Shown in pieces: positions 1-12,479 of a stretch of 64,000 bases of DNA. Source of the DNA: Grammothele lineata (lineage: Eukaryota > Basidiomycota > Agaricomycetes > Polyporales > Polyporaceae); the NCBI GenBank assembly GCA_002150815.3, contig NDFF03000174.1:110727-174726 (forward strand), given 5' to 3'. Below the pieces are notes generated by a model. It saw only the letters and a list, made by a program, of their open reading frames with translations. It made no database searches and was not told the DNA's origin. How positions within the stretch are numbered: the first letter of the stretch is position 1; every line of letters starts with the position of its first letter. The translations under genes were made by a program, and so were the position numbers.

Positions 1-2297
1 CGCCAGAGACACGAGCCAGCGTCCTGGAGCCGGGGACCTCCGTCGGGACCCGCGCCTCCTCCGCAGCACTCTCAGCAGCATGCCCAGCATTCTCAGCATT
101 CTCAGCACTCGCAACATTCTCAGCACCCACAGCATTCACAGCAGCATCCCCACCATTCGCCGCCCATGCACCCGCCACATGAGCCGCCTCCCAAACACCA
201 GTACGCGCACCCCCCAAAACCAGACGCGTCCTATCCCCCCGCCGGGCACGGGCACGCCCCTCCGCCTCCGTCAGCGGGTGTGCCACCTCACAACGGCATT
301 GGTCCAGGGACGCGCTCCGAGAACACTGCGGACGCGCCATCGAAAAGGAACCGCTCCCAGCAGGCCGTTAGCGCCTCACCAGGACGTTCTACTCACGTAA
401 GCCTTGGTTCTCCCGTGAAGAGCGTCAACGTACTAAGGGCGCTAACTTATTGTGGTTGTATCGGTTGTCGATGTGCCTTTTCCCCTCGATATGGCATTTT
501 TGACATAGCCCCCCGCGTACTCGCCTTACCCTCCCCAGCATGCCCCACCTCCGCCGGGGTATCATCAGGGCCCACCGCCGGCGCCTCCACCGCAAGAGCA
601 TATGCCACCGCCGCCTCAGTATGCCCAGCCGCCCCCACCGCAAGGGTACGCTCCGTATCCTCAGCAACCAGTGCCTCCGAGGAACTACGCTATGGCTCCC
701 CCGCCTCCACCGCCTGCTCATCATCAGGCACCAGCACCGGCTCCTCCCGCTCATCATCAAGCTCCGCCTCCCCCGCCCTCCCACCATCAGGCTCCCACCC
801 AGCCGCCGCCGAGTCCGTACGCGCCTCCTCCACCGCCGCCTCACCAGCCTCAGCAACCGCATCAGCCAGCGGAACATTGGCAACAACCTTCCCCGCAGCA
901 GCCGCCTCAGCACCCACCGCCTCCAGCTCTGCCTTCACAGACGTCGTCCCCTCAGCAGCAGTACAATGGGTACACACGTACGGCGCCGCTTGTCCCCGCC
1001 GCTGTAGACACTCAGCGGCCGCCCCCGAATTACCCATTGCATCCCGACCGAGTCCGTGTCGTGAACCTTGTGAGTGTACATCCGGCTGCATACACGCACT
1101 ACTGGCTGACGTCAGGATGTCAGATCTTGGGGCATTGCGCTTTGTTGTACAGCTTCTCTCACCATTACGGTGTGTAACATTTTCTTACGGCATATCTGCG
1201 TCCCACTAATGTTGTCTTTGCAGCCCAATATGCCACTGAGCCCGGCGATCGACACAAGCCTTCGTCGAATGAGATTATCGACATGCATAAACGGGCAGTG
1301 GAGGTTGTGCGCCTCATGGATCAGTTGAGGCGCATGGACAACGGCCAGGAACCAATGCCTCAGGATGAGCAAACCCGTGCTCCTAAAAGGCCCTGGGAAG
1401 ATGTTGATGGCGAGAGTGAATCGCCTCAGGCTCCAGCCCCCAACTATGACGTGCGTTCTGTTTTCTTCCGTATCCCTTCCGCTAGCTCATCCGGACTGCT
1501 CCAGGCTCAGTCTACAGCGGAGGCAGACATGCAGATCATTCGCAACAAGCGTCAGTCCAGTACTGGGGGCGCGGCCGGCGCGCAGCAAAAGAACAAGTAC
1601 CGCAAGCGGAGCGTGAGTATTCTAGCCTCAATATAATGGTTCGAGATGCTCACGGACACACGTAGCGTGCCACCCCTCCGGGCAAGTGTCATTCATGTAA
1701 CATCCGTGAGACACCGGAGTGGCGTCGTGGCCCCGATGGTGCCAGGACGTTGTGCAACGCGTGCGGCTTGCGTGCGTGATGGTCTCGTTCTTGCTGCCTA
1801 CTTATGTTTGCTCATGTTTCACACGTGTAGACTATGCGAAGCTCATGCGGAAGCGGGACAAAACACTGGACGTGAACGGGAAGGCGCCGCCCATCGACCT
1901 TCAGATGCTTCGTGCATCGACGGCCTCCGCCCGCGGCGGAGGGAGCGGCAGCGGCAGCGGTGATCGCAACGACTCGTCGCAGTCGCAGTCGCACCCCCCG
2001 CCCCACCAGGCGCAGCCCCCTCCGTCTCCGTACGAGCAGAAGCAGCCCATGCACGGCGGTCCTCCGCCTCAACATCCTCCTCCGTACCAGCTGATGCCTG
2101 GGCCGCCGGGGTCTTCGGGACAGCCGCACCACATGATGCCCGCCCATGGGCCTCCCTCCGCTCCTCACAGCGCCGCGGGCGCAGCGCCCCCGCCCCCATG
2201 GTTGGCGTCTGGGAGCTCCGAGCGCGGCTCGTACAACACGGAGCCGTACGTGCGCGCGTCGCACCCGCCCTCGCACGCGCGCGCGTCCCCGCAGTGA
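1..2297 (+). CDS. GATA-type zinc-finger transcription factor, 5' end outside window
   Basis: Sequence-specific DNA-binding regulator, presumably nuclear. The GATA finger is read across two exons: CHSC at about 1692, then [10 protein letters not shown], then [16 protein letters not shown], which gives the Cx2C-x17-Cx2C spacing of the family. An intron at 1772-1830 splits the codon for His in GLHYAK, and another at 1613-1665 lies just before the finger. Upstream exons are rich in Pro, Gln and His (His-Gln-Ser runs near 80-160, Pro runs at 600-1000); the C-terminal tail is again Pro-rich and stops at 2297. The first intron is 397-538. The junction near 1056-1240 has two workable donor/acceptor choices and is unresolved. 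No PAS domain is visible in the part seen, so a WC-2 assignment is not supported; the true start lies left of the window. Confidence 0.85.
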
Positions 2298-3068
2298 GCG
2301 ACTTGAACGACGGGCTTGGTTCATGGACGCACACGTCGCCTTGCGGTCTGCGTCCTTTTTCCTCTGTCGCGCTTGGACAGACTTTGCTATGTTACGCGTT
2401 TGCTATTTTCCTTCCCGTTCCGGTTATGGTATGTAGTTCTGTCCGACGCTCTATTCTAGATTCGAGCGGCGTGTTCCGGCATTTTGTTTGTCGTGCGTGT
2501 ATCTGTCAGCCCCGTTTAATCCTTGACACTGTAGCATCGCTCTCTCCCGCCCGGTACGCGTTACTTATAACCAGCTCGAATATATCCAGTTATCCAGCCA
2601 CCCCAGCCAGAACTACTTCCTGTCGACGACTCGCGCAGATCGGGGAGCGGCGGCGGTGGGCGATCACATCGGCGGGCGATTGTAGGCAGTGGAGCTGTGA
2701 CAGGCCCATCGGTCATCGGATCGATCGTGCACGATCTTCACATCGCTGCATCGGATCATGATGCAGCGGCGGCGATCATGATCCAGGTGCTCCCTGCCCG
2801 ATTCCATCGCTCGACGCTCGCCGCTGCCCAGGCAGACTCTACGATCGCGGGCACGTACGGGCGGGCGCGCCGCGAAGTGTATCCGTCGAGCGAAGATATT
2901 GCGAACGCTGGGCTTTGTTTTCAATTGAGCGTTGTAATTCGCTCGTTCGATATTCCCGTGCGCGCGTTACGCGCTAGCTACAAGTACATTCGGTTTTGAG
3001 TACATACACCGTTCCATACACTGTCGAAATAACCTAAGATCCGCATTCCTCCTCCCTGCCGCAACCTC
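2298..3068. other. intergenic, convergent 3' ends
   Basis: Convergent spacer between the GATA gene and the dioxygenase gene. It contains several GATC and ATCGAT words between 2690 and 2800 but no reading frame with recognisable protein character. Probably 3' UTRs of both genes. Confidence 0.5.
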
Positions 3069-5387
3069 TCAGTCGTTGTACCCGCGCGGGGTCGAGCCGT
3101 TGGCAGCGGGGGCGGGCGCATCGATGCCCTGGCGCGCCCAGAGCTCGAGCTGCCAGTCCTTGGCGACCTTGCCCATCTTGGCCTCGTAGTCGGCGACGGA
3201 CGTGGGGCGCTCGCCGTGCGGGGTCGCGCGTAGGGCGTGGCGGACGTGCGGGAAGAAGTCGAACGTCGCGGAGTGGGTCACGACCTGTGTGAGATGCGAT
3301 GCGAGGGATGCGGAGTCAGCGTGGGGTATGTACACTCTCGGGAGGATCGCAGGGCGGGAGAGATCCGGGGTCCGGGAACAGGGAACAGGGAATCGGGATC
3401 CGGGGCGGGGAACCGGAGCCAAGGGGACGTAGAGTGCGCGGGAGCCCCGAGGACGCGCGGAGAGGGGAGGTAGAAGCCCGCGTCTGCACTGCTCCCGCGG
3501 GTGGGATGGAAGGGTGCGCATTCGGAACGGGGAAAACCGACGGGGGCGACGCAAGAATAGCGCACGAGAAAAGACATGGAACACGCCGGTGCGGAGACAC
3601 GAATCGAAAGTGTGGCGGTCGCCCGCGTGCACAAACTCTCCGCGTTCTCAAACAGACAAGCAAGACGAGCCACGAAAGGAAACTCACCCTGTTGTCCCAG
3701 ATTGCGATCGAGTTGACCTCCCAGTGGAAGCGAACTTGGAAGTCCGGGTTCTCGCTGTTGGTGACACGCGCCGCGCGGTCGCCGGGAAAGGAAGCAGAGG
3801 CAGGGAAGACACGCGGTGTCAGCACGATGACGTCTGCGTCGAGGCCGAGTCCGAGGACGCGAAGGACTCACGCGAGCTGGTGGAAGAGAAGGCTCAAGAT
3901 CGCGTCGCTCTCGGCCTTGGGCACGCCCACGATCCGCCTCGTGAAGCCTGCACAGAAGCATCCCGTGATCAGCGCATGCTACTCGATGCGAGAAGAAGAC
4001 CGAGCCAAGTCGACCGCGTGGGACGGCGTGCAAGGCAGCGGCCGTGGAGGACGGCAGGAAGGGACACGCACCCGGGTTGACGTAGATGCTCTTCCAGCCG
4101 GTCACGGGGTGCACGCGCACGATCGGGTGCACGGACTCGACCGGCTCTCTGCGCACGGCGTGACCCGCCGCGCGCGCACCGTCAGCCTGCGCGACAGCGG
4201 AGTGCACCGCAGAGAGGCCCTCGAGGTACTTCTGGAAGCCGGGGCTGAACGACGAGTAGAGCGCATAGCTAAAGGCGACAAATTGTTTCGGTCAGTATAC
4301 GGGCAAGCGAACGCGCGATCCCCGCGTGTGCACCGCGAAGGACACGCACCCAGAGCTCCAGAGCGTGTCGCCGCCGTAGGGCGGGCCCGTGATCACCTTG
4401 AGCGAGGTCGTGCTCGGCGGTTGCAGTTCGTACGACACATCCGAGTGCCAGAGGTCAATCTTGGAGAACGCGCTGGGGTCTGGCCGGCGCGAGCCGTCGT
4501 TGTACACGACTGGGAAGTGAGGTCGTGTTAGGGAATGTTTACTGCCTCCGAGGTTCGAATCGCCGAGAGATACAGGGTCGCTGAACGTACCGTGGACTTC
4601 CTCAAGGCCGGGTTCCCGCGGAATGGGCGTGGTGGCATGCTTGTGGAGGGGACCCCAGTGACGGCCGAGCTCAAGCTGCTCCCGGATGCTGATTTCCTGG
4701 TCGCGGAAGACTGTAGGTAACAAACGCGGTTCGTTAGGTCATTGACACTACAGCCTTCGTCCGTGGAGAGAAGATGCTTACACACAACGCCGCGCTCAGC
4801 GATGAGAAGAGCCCTAAAGTTATGCCAGGTGTCAGTGATATGCGGTGCGCGAGATGATTATGCGGATGCTTGTGGAAAGATGGGAACAAGGATGGATGGA
4901 GTGCTGAAAGATACGTACAACTCGTCCTTCTGCGCATCGGTCAGCTGTCGCAGGTCGATGCCAGAGATCTCGGTGCCGATTGCGGGAGTCAGATGCTGGA
5001 CCTTCGAGGCCGCGGCGAAGAGGCTCTTCTTCTCGGGGTCAGCAAACTGGCCGCGGTCCGTGACAGCGATTTCGCCAAGAGGTTCCCATTTTACGTCCGG
5101 GAAGTGCGGCTGGTTGCGAAGACAGCGCGTCGCGCTCGAATCAGCATCAAATCATGGGCAATGAATCGACGACGAAGAGGCACAGCCGGGATGGGCAAGG
5201 CGGGATGATGACGTACCTTGTAGTTCGCGTACTCGTAGTCGGCGTCGTTGCCGTCACCGTTCACGGTAGGCGAATAGAACGGGTTGAAGAGCTTCGTCGA
5301 TTCCGGCGCTGCCTTGAGCGGGGCCTTCGCGGTCCCGTTGGTGTTACCGTTCGTTGCAGTAGAATCGTTCGTAGCGACGGGGGCCAT
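3069..5387 (-). CDS. TauD/TfdA-family alpha-ketoglutarate-dependent dioxygenase (Jlp1-like)
   Basis: Non-haem Fe(II)/2-oxoglutarate oxygenase of the TauD family, which in yeast (Jlp1) releases sulfite from sulfonates for sulfur supply; the substrate here is inferred only at family level. The ATG at 5387 opens MAPVATNDST, followed by a low-complexity Asn/Thr/Gly segment. Family signatures: WGPLHKH, LWHSDVSYE carrying the HxD iron ligands, HPVTGWKSIYVN, and, after splicing near 3690, WDNR joined to THSATFDFFP with the distal His, then RHALRATPHGERP with the 2OG-binding Arg. At least six introns break the gene. The C-terminus ends GSTPRGYND. It is convergent with the GATA gene and appears intact. 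Confidence 0.88.
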
Positions 5388-8242
5388 TGCGCACTGTAAA
5401 TAGAGGACGGTGCGGAAGTGCTGCGAGCCTGAGAGAAACTGATAGCGTCGCCTCCCCGCCCACCCCCAAGCGCGCTTTTATAGCCCCGAGACTGAATCCC
5501 AGTCAGTGCTTTTGGAGGACGGACGCTTCGATTGCCCATGACTGTCGCAATGCGGCCTTCCGCTTGCGCCAGTCCCACGTGATGGCGCGCGAGCTGCCCT
5601 CAGTTTCTGGAGGGACGTTTCCGTGGGGAGCTACAGTGGCAAGAGTTCAGATTGCTTACGGATGGAGGCCAGATGAGAGGGTGCGGCACCGATAGCGGCG
5701 GGCTCGCGAACCCAGGCTTGTATTGCGTGACATGGTGATGTATGCGCCACGGAGAAGAGGCAGATTTAGGGTCGATGGCGTGAAGCTATCGCGTCTTGCT
5801 GCTTGGGAGACACCATAGGGCCTAGGGGTTCTGCGTAAGTAGTTTGAGCGAGATAGCATGGTCTCGAATCACCTGCGACCGTGGCTGAAAGACCTCTTGT
5901 TTGCACGGAGTGCGAAGTGCAAAGCAGACTTTGCAATCTGCACGTTCCCACCGGCGGTCATGAGTTCATGAAGACGCTAGCGCTAATTCCGTGAAGATAG
6001 ACGCCCTGTCATCCTATTCTCGGACCGCCATCGGCTCCACGGCCCGCTCTACGCCCTGATCTGCACGCCCATGATGGCCGAGACTGCAAGTCTGCTCAGT
6101 GTCACGGCAACTACCAACTCCTATGCAAAAGTTCTCCTGCGTGACCAGAGCTGATCTGTTGAGCTTTTTTCGTGTGCGTTTCAATACTCACCGGCATCCT
6201 TACGTAGAGGTCACGAAACGAGAACTTTGAAGCTCACTCACATGTTCAGATATCGGATGCAAATGAAATGCAGAAGGGCCGGTTATCCACAAACACGACC
6301 GAGTGTGTCATGAAACGTGCCTCCGAGGAACCCGCTGTTGGACGGCATGAAGGTGAGCTCACAGTGCACGAGGTCGTCAGCAGGGTCGGGTGCTTACGGT
6401 GACGAAGGCCCGTCTAGCCCGCCGCCGACGTTGCGCACAATAACGAGTTCAAGGCGCCACGAGCCAAAGAATCGGTGCCGCGCACCTCCCGTAATAGACA
6501 GCTGTCCGTTGCCGTCAACCCAAGCTATGGGCGGTATTGAACTGCGACCTGTCCATCATTCGAAGCGACCAAGTGGTGGTGCGCTGTGCGCCTTCGCATT
6601 TGGGGGCTCCATCGTACCATCAACGATCCTACAAGCTCCGGGGAGTCGTTGGAGTGGGATTGTCCTCCATCCTGGCGCCGACAGCCTAATAACGAGACTT
6701 CGTAGACGGTGTTGCCCGCTTCAGCTTGATGATCATACGTTAACTCGTTATAGGCAGTGCCCAATGAAACGCCGCAGCGGCCTCGACATTTCAAATGGAA
6801 AACTCGGAAACCAAGCTCATTTAAAAGGCCGGGAGGCTGGGCTCGTCGCGTTCGAGGAATATAGGAATAATGACAACATTATTGGTCCTCCTACGGCTGG
6901 TCAGGGGCAACGACGCAGTGACAAGATGATCCAGCTTGTTCGGCTCGGTGAGCAGCTCGTCTCGTTCTAGCTCAGTCTCGCTTTGTCCGCCGCTGCGACC
7001 GGTGATGGGAGTGGAGCCGTCGGGGACGGTTACGAGCAAGTCGGCGCGCCAGCCTCGTGCCGTCAAACATGTCTTCGTCTCCAATGATGATGCCGATGGT
7101 CGGTGCGGGGCAAAGCCAGCCGACGCTGAACCTTGAGCTTGAGAGCTCGACGCGCCGAGCCTCTCAGAGGTGCCTACACCGCGTGCCTGTATGCACGTGC
7201 CATAAGCGACCGCGTCGTCGAGGCGGAGATCAAAAACTGTCACGTCGGTCCGGCGCGAGCGGTCTATTGCTTGCACTGCACCACAGCGGTCCTCGTCTCG
7301 GAAACCCTCCGTGATCGACCGCAAACGCCTCCTAACTCATACCAGTCTAGTATGTCATAGCCATGGTGGAAATTGGCACGGCTGTGTAGGCAACATCAGC
7401 CTGAGACGGACGTAGGTACCGGTCCGCGAGAGGTGCTAGATATGTGAGTATCGCACGCGTCATTGCCCAGGTTCATACGATTACGGTGGTGACGTCGGTT
7501 CGACATCGTGACATTCCACCTTGGAAGGATGAAAGAGTTCTAGTGGTGAGTAGTTGACTTGAATTTGCAACGGGTCCTCCGCGTGCTGAAGACACATTCA
7601 AACTTAGCCATCAATTGTTTCATCTCCAAATTGTGCCCGCGTCACATGCCGTCGTGTCAGAGACTTCTCGGTCTCTGCATGTACAGCGAATGTGTAGAGG
7701 TCAGATCAACGTAAAGGAGTTGCAAGCTTTTGAGTGAGCGTTTCGCCGGATCAGCCCCTACAATAGTTAGTTTAGTGCTGATACTAGGCTCGTAGAAAAC
7801 TGGCTCAACAGCGGAGCATTATACCGGCGATCCAATGAGTGACAGTACTGCCTTAGGGCTTGCAAACACCTCCGCGAGGGCTGTAACCTTGTCTTGTCAA
7901 CGCTAAAAATACCGGGGCAGCAGCTGAAGGGAATGCCGTCATCGGCGGGGTGCCGCCGGATACGACTTGTTGTACAATTCCTGATGTTTCGTAGGCGCTC
8001 CACCGCCAATGTCACGCTAAGCGGGGCCAAGGCCACCGCCCCGACGTTACAGGACGACAACTGGCGATCCCGCGGGTCATTTTCGGTGCCGAGTCTGCAA
8101 ACTAGTCTGCGGGTCCGCCTGCGTATAAAAACTGCGATACGAGGGACAACGGACCTCATTCCACCCTTCCTTTCCCACCTTCAGTTCCACCTTCCAACCT
8201 TTCACTCACATCTCCCTTCTCTGTTTCCCGCATCTCGCCATT
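5388..8242. other. long gap without a convincing gene
   Basis: About 2.8 kb with only fragmentary coding-like stretches. On the minus strand, around 6400-6500, one frame reads RHRFFGSWRLELVIVRNVGG, and 6821-7324 holds an open frame of 167 codons that I cannot assign. Neither extends into a spliced gene I can defend. The last 120 bases are the promoter of the first PEBP gene. Confidence 0.4.
8124..8130 (+). promoter_or_regulatory. TATA box of first PEBP gene
   Basis: TATAAAA 119 bases before the ATG at 8243, followed by a pyrimidine-rich CTTCC/CCTTT leader typical of strongly expressed fungal genes. Confidence 0.6.
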
Positions 8243-9046
8243 ATGTTCTCCAAGTTGCTCGTTGCTGCCCTTGCGCTGCCCCTTGCTTTTGCCCTCACGC
8301 CTGCGGATGTGCAGTCGGCGTTCCAGTCAGCTCAGATTGTGCCTGATGGTGAGTGTAGTGGGTACTCCAGCGTCTTGTACCCTCGCTGACAACGATATGT
8401 GTTACAGTAATCAAGACGTTCAACCCTACTGGTCTTCTCGATGCTGCCTACCCCTCTGTCGAGATCACCACTCCTGGCCCGGACCTGAGCGAGGACGGTA
8501 AATATCGATTTCCGTCGGTCACAGGCTCATAAGGCTGATCAGTTCTGTGCCCTCTCTGACAGAGGTCGCTGATAGGCCGACATTCCGCCTCCAGACCACT
8601 GACTCAAGCCTTGTCGGGAAGGGCTTCGTAGTCGTCATGGTCGACCCGGATGCGCCGACTCCGGCTGACGCCATCTACGCCCCGATACGTCACCTCGTCG
8701 CCTCCCTCGATGTCGCTCAGGGCGGGGACGTCTCCAGCGGTGCCGCGCTCACCAACAGCACGCCCGCGGTCTCCGACTATCTCTCGCCTGCCCCCGGCGG
8801 CACCGACCCCCACCGGTGAGTCTGCTGGCCGGCCATGCGCCCTGTGACGTACGAGAGAAGCTGACACATGTGGGCAGGTACACGATGCTGCTCTACATTC
8901 GCCCGGCTGACTTTGAGAGCAAGGCAAGCTCGTACATCGACCCCTCGAACATCACCAACTTCGATGTTCCCGCGTTTGCGAGCGCGTGCGGCTTGGGCGA
9001 CCCGGTCGCGGGCAACTACTTCCTGACTGAAGCTCCTTCGTCTTAA
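8243..9046 (+). CDS. secreted phosphatidylethanolamine-binding protein (PEBP) family, copy 1
   Basis: PEBP-fold protein; relatives bind phospholipid head groups or act as peptidase or kinase inhibitors (Tfs1 of yeast inhibits carboxypeptidase Y). Four exons: 8243-8348, 8408-8497, 8563-8815, 8878-9046, all GT-AG. The first exon codes a signal peptide (MFSKLLVAALALPLAFA). Conserved ligand-site motifs follow: VDPDAPTP in exon 3 and TDPHRYT across the last intron. It ends GNYFLTEAPSS without a tail, so it should be freely secreted. Intron phases match the two downstream copies exactly, showing tandem duplication. The ligand or target is unknown. Confidence 0.88.
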
Positions 9047-10138
9047 ATGACTAGGGCGTTGTCTGAAGGAAGATGATTTCTTTGATATGAGTTGTAGCAT
9101 AGGCTTTCAGGGACCGGGGGGATACGATTGATATGGTGGCTCTATTCCTTAGGCTTCACTTCCTATCTTTCATCACATACTCGTCCTAATTATTGGTATC
9201 CTTTATATAGCTGCGTACCCGTAATACTCGTTAATCTTATAGGAATTCACATCGTTTCATTGGTCTCCCTCTTAGTGTCTGCATGGAATATTTGCTTGAC
9301 AATCCTCTCTTCATGGAACACAGTACTTTTGCATGGATACGGCAAGATCTGTTCTAGAGGAGGGAGCTGCTTAGTCGGTTACTTGGCGGGAACCTCGCTC
9401 TCAAACGATTGTTAAGAGCTCAGCCTATACAAGCTTGGAAGACGTGTCTGACCGCCGCTATGGTTGGCTAACTGCCAGTAGTTCTCAGTCGTCGTCATCC
9501 GCTGGTCTCGAATACTCATACTTTATTTATCGCATCTGGTCCCTGAGTGTCAGACGACGTCAATTCCTGATCCGTCTCTCCCCCGAGTCACCCTCGGAAA
9601 AGCATGGGACATGGGACATGAAATGAATCGCTAGTGGTGAACATGCAGGTTTCAGTCACGGCTTGCCTTCGTCAGGATCTTTCCAAGATGGCAGCAATCG
9701 CAGCATGTCAATGTACTATATGATCCTCGTGTGGCCTGCGTAGTGCTTAGTGGATGAAGTGGCTGTACATTCCTCGATCAGAACGGACTTTGTACTCCTG
9801 AGTAAGCCGATGTTTTCCGCCCAGATGGCACGGTGGCTATGATAGAGGTGCGGCAGGCAAGATGCACCACGGTGATCTGAGCTTTCGCACACCACGAAGG
9901 CCGTCTCATGCCCGGAGGGAGTAGCCCGGTCATCTTCGTATGTGGCGATGCATAGCCTAAATTCACGGAGTCCCTCTTCGACGTCCTGTTGCATGTCTCC
10001 GTGCTGTCTCCGGAGCTTCCAGCTGCTGTGGGTCCCTGGACTGGGGCCCTTCAAGGTATAAAACCTGGGGATTGTTGCGGTAGGTCGCTGTATCACTTCG
10101 AGTCTGTCTTTTCCGTCTCCACTTGAGTTCGACCTAAG
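9047..10138. other. intergenic between PEBP copies 1 and 2
   Basis: About 1.1 kb, AT-richer in 9120-9350. No spliced gene recognised. The distal part is the promoter of copy 2. Confidence 0.5.
10057..10063 (+). promoter_or_regulatory. TATA box of second PEBP gene
   Basis: TATAAAA 82 bases upstream of the ATG at 10139. Confidence 0.55.
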
Positions 10139-11210
10139 ATGCGCACCCAAGTATTCGTAACCGTAACCGCATCCATCCTTTCCTTCGCCCTTCGCAGTGC
10201 GCTGGCGCAGTCACCGCTTGGTGACATCACGAAGGCGTTCCAATCTGCCGAGCTAGTTCCCGACCGTCAGTTCTAGGAATCTCTGTCCTGAACGATGGCG
10301 GGTATTTATTGGGTGCTTTCATTTCACAGCCATATCTTCGTTTAATCCCACTGCGCTGTTGGGTATAACCTATACCGACGAGGACGACCAGGATGTAGCC
10401 GTTATTCCGGGCAAGCCGCTGACCGTAAACCGTGAGTTATGCGTGCTCGCAGAACATCCGGTGTCGCACTTACCAGGTGCTTCTCCTCCCCACGCTTCCA
10501 TCTCGATAGAAACAGCGAAGCGTCCGCAATTCTCGCTCACCTCCAACAACGCGACCCTCATGGGCCAATCATTCGTGCTCGTCATGTTCGATCCGGATGC
10601 GCCCACGCCGCAGAACCGCTCACTCAGCCAGATCCGCCACCTCGTAGCCCAGGTGCAACTTTCCGGCGCGTCCGATGCCACCACGCTCGCCTCCAGCGCC
10701 GGCGTGCCGCTGCTGAACAACACGCCTGCTGTCTGGGACTATGTCAGCCCAGGTCCCCCACCTGGCTCGGATCCACACCGGTGAGATTCGGGCGTTGGTC
10801 AAACATCGTTCTCTTTCTTCCAAAGCTGATCTGGCGTGCCTTGCAGATACACGCTCCTCCTGTTTGAAGAGCCCTCGACGTTCGCGACCGCGGTGCCCCA
10901 GTTCGTCAACGCGTCTTCGCCTATCACCGGCTTCGACGTCCAGGCCTTCGCCAATTCGCTCGGACTCGGGGAGCCTATTGCAGGCAACTTTTTCCTCACC
11001 GGGCCCGCGGACAACACGAACCCCACGTCGTTATCCGCGTCGATGACTGCTACCGGCTCTACGGCGAGCGCCACTGCATCTAGAACCGCCAACTCAGGTT
11101 CCTCTGGTCACGGCTCAAACCTGTTCAAGATTATCTTTGAGTTTGTATTTGGGAATGAGATCAGAGATGTGGCAGTCGTAGGGCCTTTGACGCAGGGGAT
11201 GAGCACGTAA
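10139..11210 (+). CDS. secreted PEBP family protein, copy 2
   Basis: Second tandem PEBP gene. Signal peptide MRTQVFVTVTASILSFALRSALAQ, then the family fold with FDPDAPTPQN, SQIRHLVAQVQL and GPPPGSDPHRYT. Introns fall at 10266-10329, at about 10432-10515 and at about 10783-10846, in the same phases as copies 1 and 3. After the domain (GNFFLTGPAD) comes a Ser/Thr/Ala linker of about 30 residues and a C-terminus reading SNLFKIIFEFVFGNEIRD. The short hydrophobic run is not at the very end, so it is not a clean GPI signal, unlike copy 3; a small frame change or an unseen intron in the tail is possible. Confidence 0.86.
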
Positions 11211-12479
11211 AATGGATGAACGAGCGTTGCAGCGCAGCTCATGGGGCCTAGGTTCGGATCAGGCCGCCTGCTCCGAACGAATTTGGGGGCTTGCTCCGAA
11301 CCTACATGGGGCCGCGGATTGTGTCACGTCGATATTTATTTGTGCAATCTATTTTTAGGTTCACCAATCAACACGATTCCTTGTCATTTACAGTACCATT
11401 TCCATACCGTTATGCCAGCGCATACACAGAACATACGTTACTCATTGCAGATGCGGTCGCCTGGCCTTTTCCCGATTCTCTGGCAACATGAGCGCAGATA
11501 AACATGGAGGTTCGCAGTGAAGGTTCAACGGGTTTCGAAGACGCCAGCGCTGGAAGCTAGTGACAAGGTGCCACGTGCACGCGCACCGAACGTGACATTT
11601 GCCCAATCACTGCCCACTGCCGCCTTCAAGTTCCCCAAGTTCCTCCTTGAGCCGTGCCTGGACCCTCTATGCCATCCTCATCAACGGGCTGTGTGTCAAC
11701 ACGCCTTATTTGAACTCTCTCAGTCTCTCTTGCTCAAGCCTTTGGGAAGTACCACGTCTGAAGCTTGGACCGCTGAACATTATCTACATCGGCTCACCGC
11801 GCGGGTATACGGTGGCTTGAACGTATTTGCGCGGCTCAACTCAATCTCTACGTCGTTACTGCGCTGCCATTAGAGCCAAGAAAACAGGAGAACCGTGCTG
11901 GGGGCCGTGCTGGTCACTGCACGTTCGGAACACCGCCCAGGGGAGCCCCCTGTAACAGCATCGTCCAGCACAGATGACAGATACTCTGGAGGAAGCCTGA
12001 GGGCACCGGCTGTAAGTGCTACCTGTTCGTTTGTCGACAACTTACTGTTGTGATCAGACGACTTCGCATACGGGCATATCGGACGGTTACACACCGTTGT
12101 ATGGCTGTCTGACTTATCCGCCTCACCTCACTGTCCAATCACGAGGTTCTCCATGCTGTCAATGCTACCCCAAACCCTCTGTATTCGATGTTGGCATACG
12201 TCGAAACCCACTAGGGATGCCGTTTAATGTCCTCTTCCATCGGCGAATTCTGCGGTGGCAATGCCGGCATGACAGAGTTCGTTGTGTTGAAGATGCATTC
12301 GCCACGCCGCCGATAGCGAGCGGTGCTGATGCCGCGTGCAAGAACCTGTACGGTATCATTCAAAAGCATGACCTCGCCATAGCGAAGATGGCTCCACCTT
12401 TCATTTCTCATTCGCTTAGAGGCCTCTTATTACTTCGTCTCGCGGCTCCTCTCTTGTGAACGACCTCCTCACAACCACC
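11211..12479. other. intergenic between PEBP copies 2 and 3
   Basis: No gene recognised. It contains a 10-base inverted repeat just after copy 2 (see separate entry) and the promoter of copy 3. Confidence 0.5.
11249..11304. repeat. short inverted repeat, possible 3'-end hairpin
   Basis: TAGGTTCGGA is followed about 36 bases later by its reverse complement TCCGAACCTA, with a further CTCCGAAC inside the loop and ATGGGGCC flanking both sides. It lies about 40 bases after the stop of PEBP copy 2. It may be a transcript-end structure or chance. Confidence 0.4.

Noticed and set aside
166..1209. Single long Ser/Ala-rich protein on the plus strand at the left edge
   Set aside because: Only its first part (to 396) is in the reading frame of the GATA protein; the rest is a shadow of the Pro-rich exon at 539-1069 in another frame.
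1680..1860. GATA factor as a White Collar-2 photoreceptor partner
   Set aside because: The finger sequence ([18 protein letters not shown]) differs from the WC-2 type and no PAS domain is visible in the part within the window.
6317..6970. 217-codon plus-strand frame as a gene
   Set aside because: Composition is atypical, there is no domain signature, and the opposite strand has equally plausible fragments.
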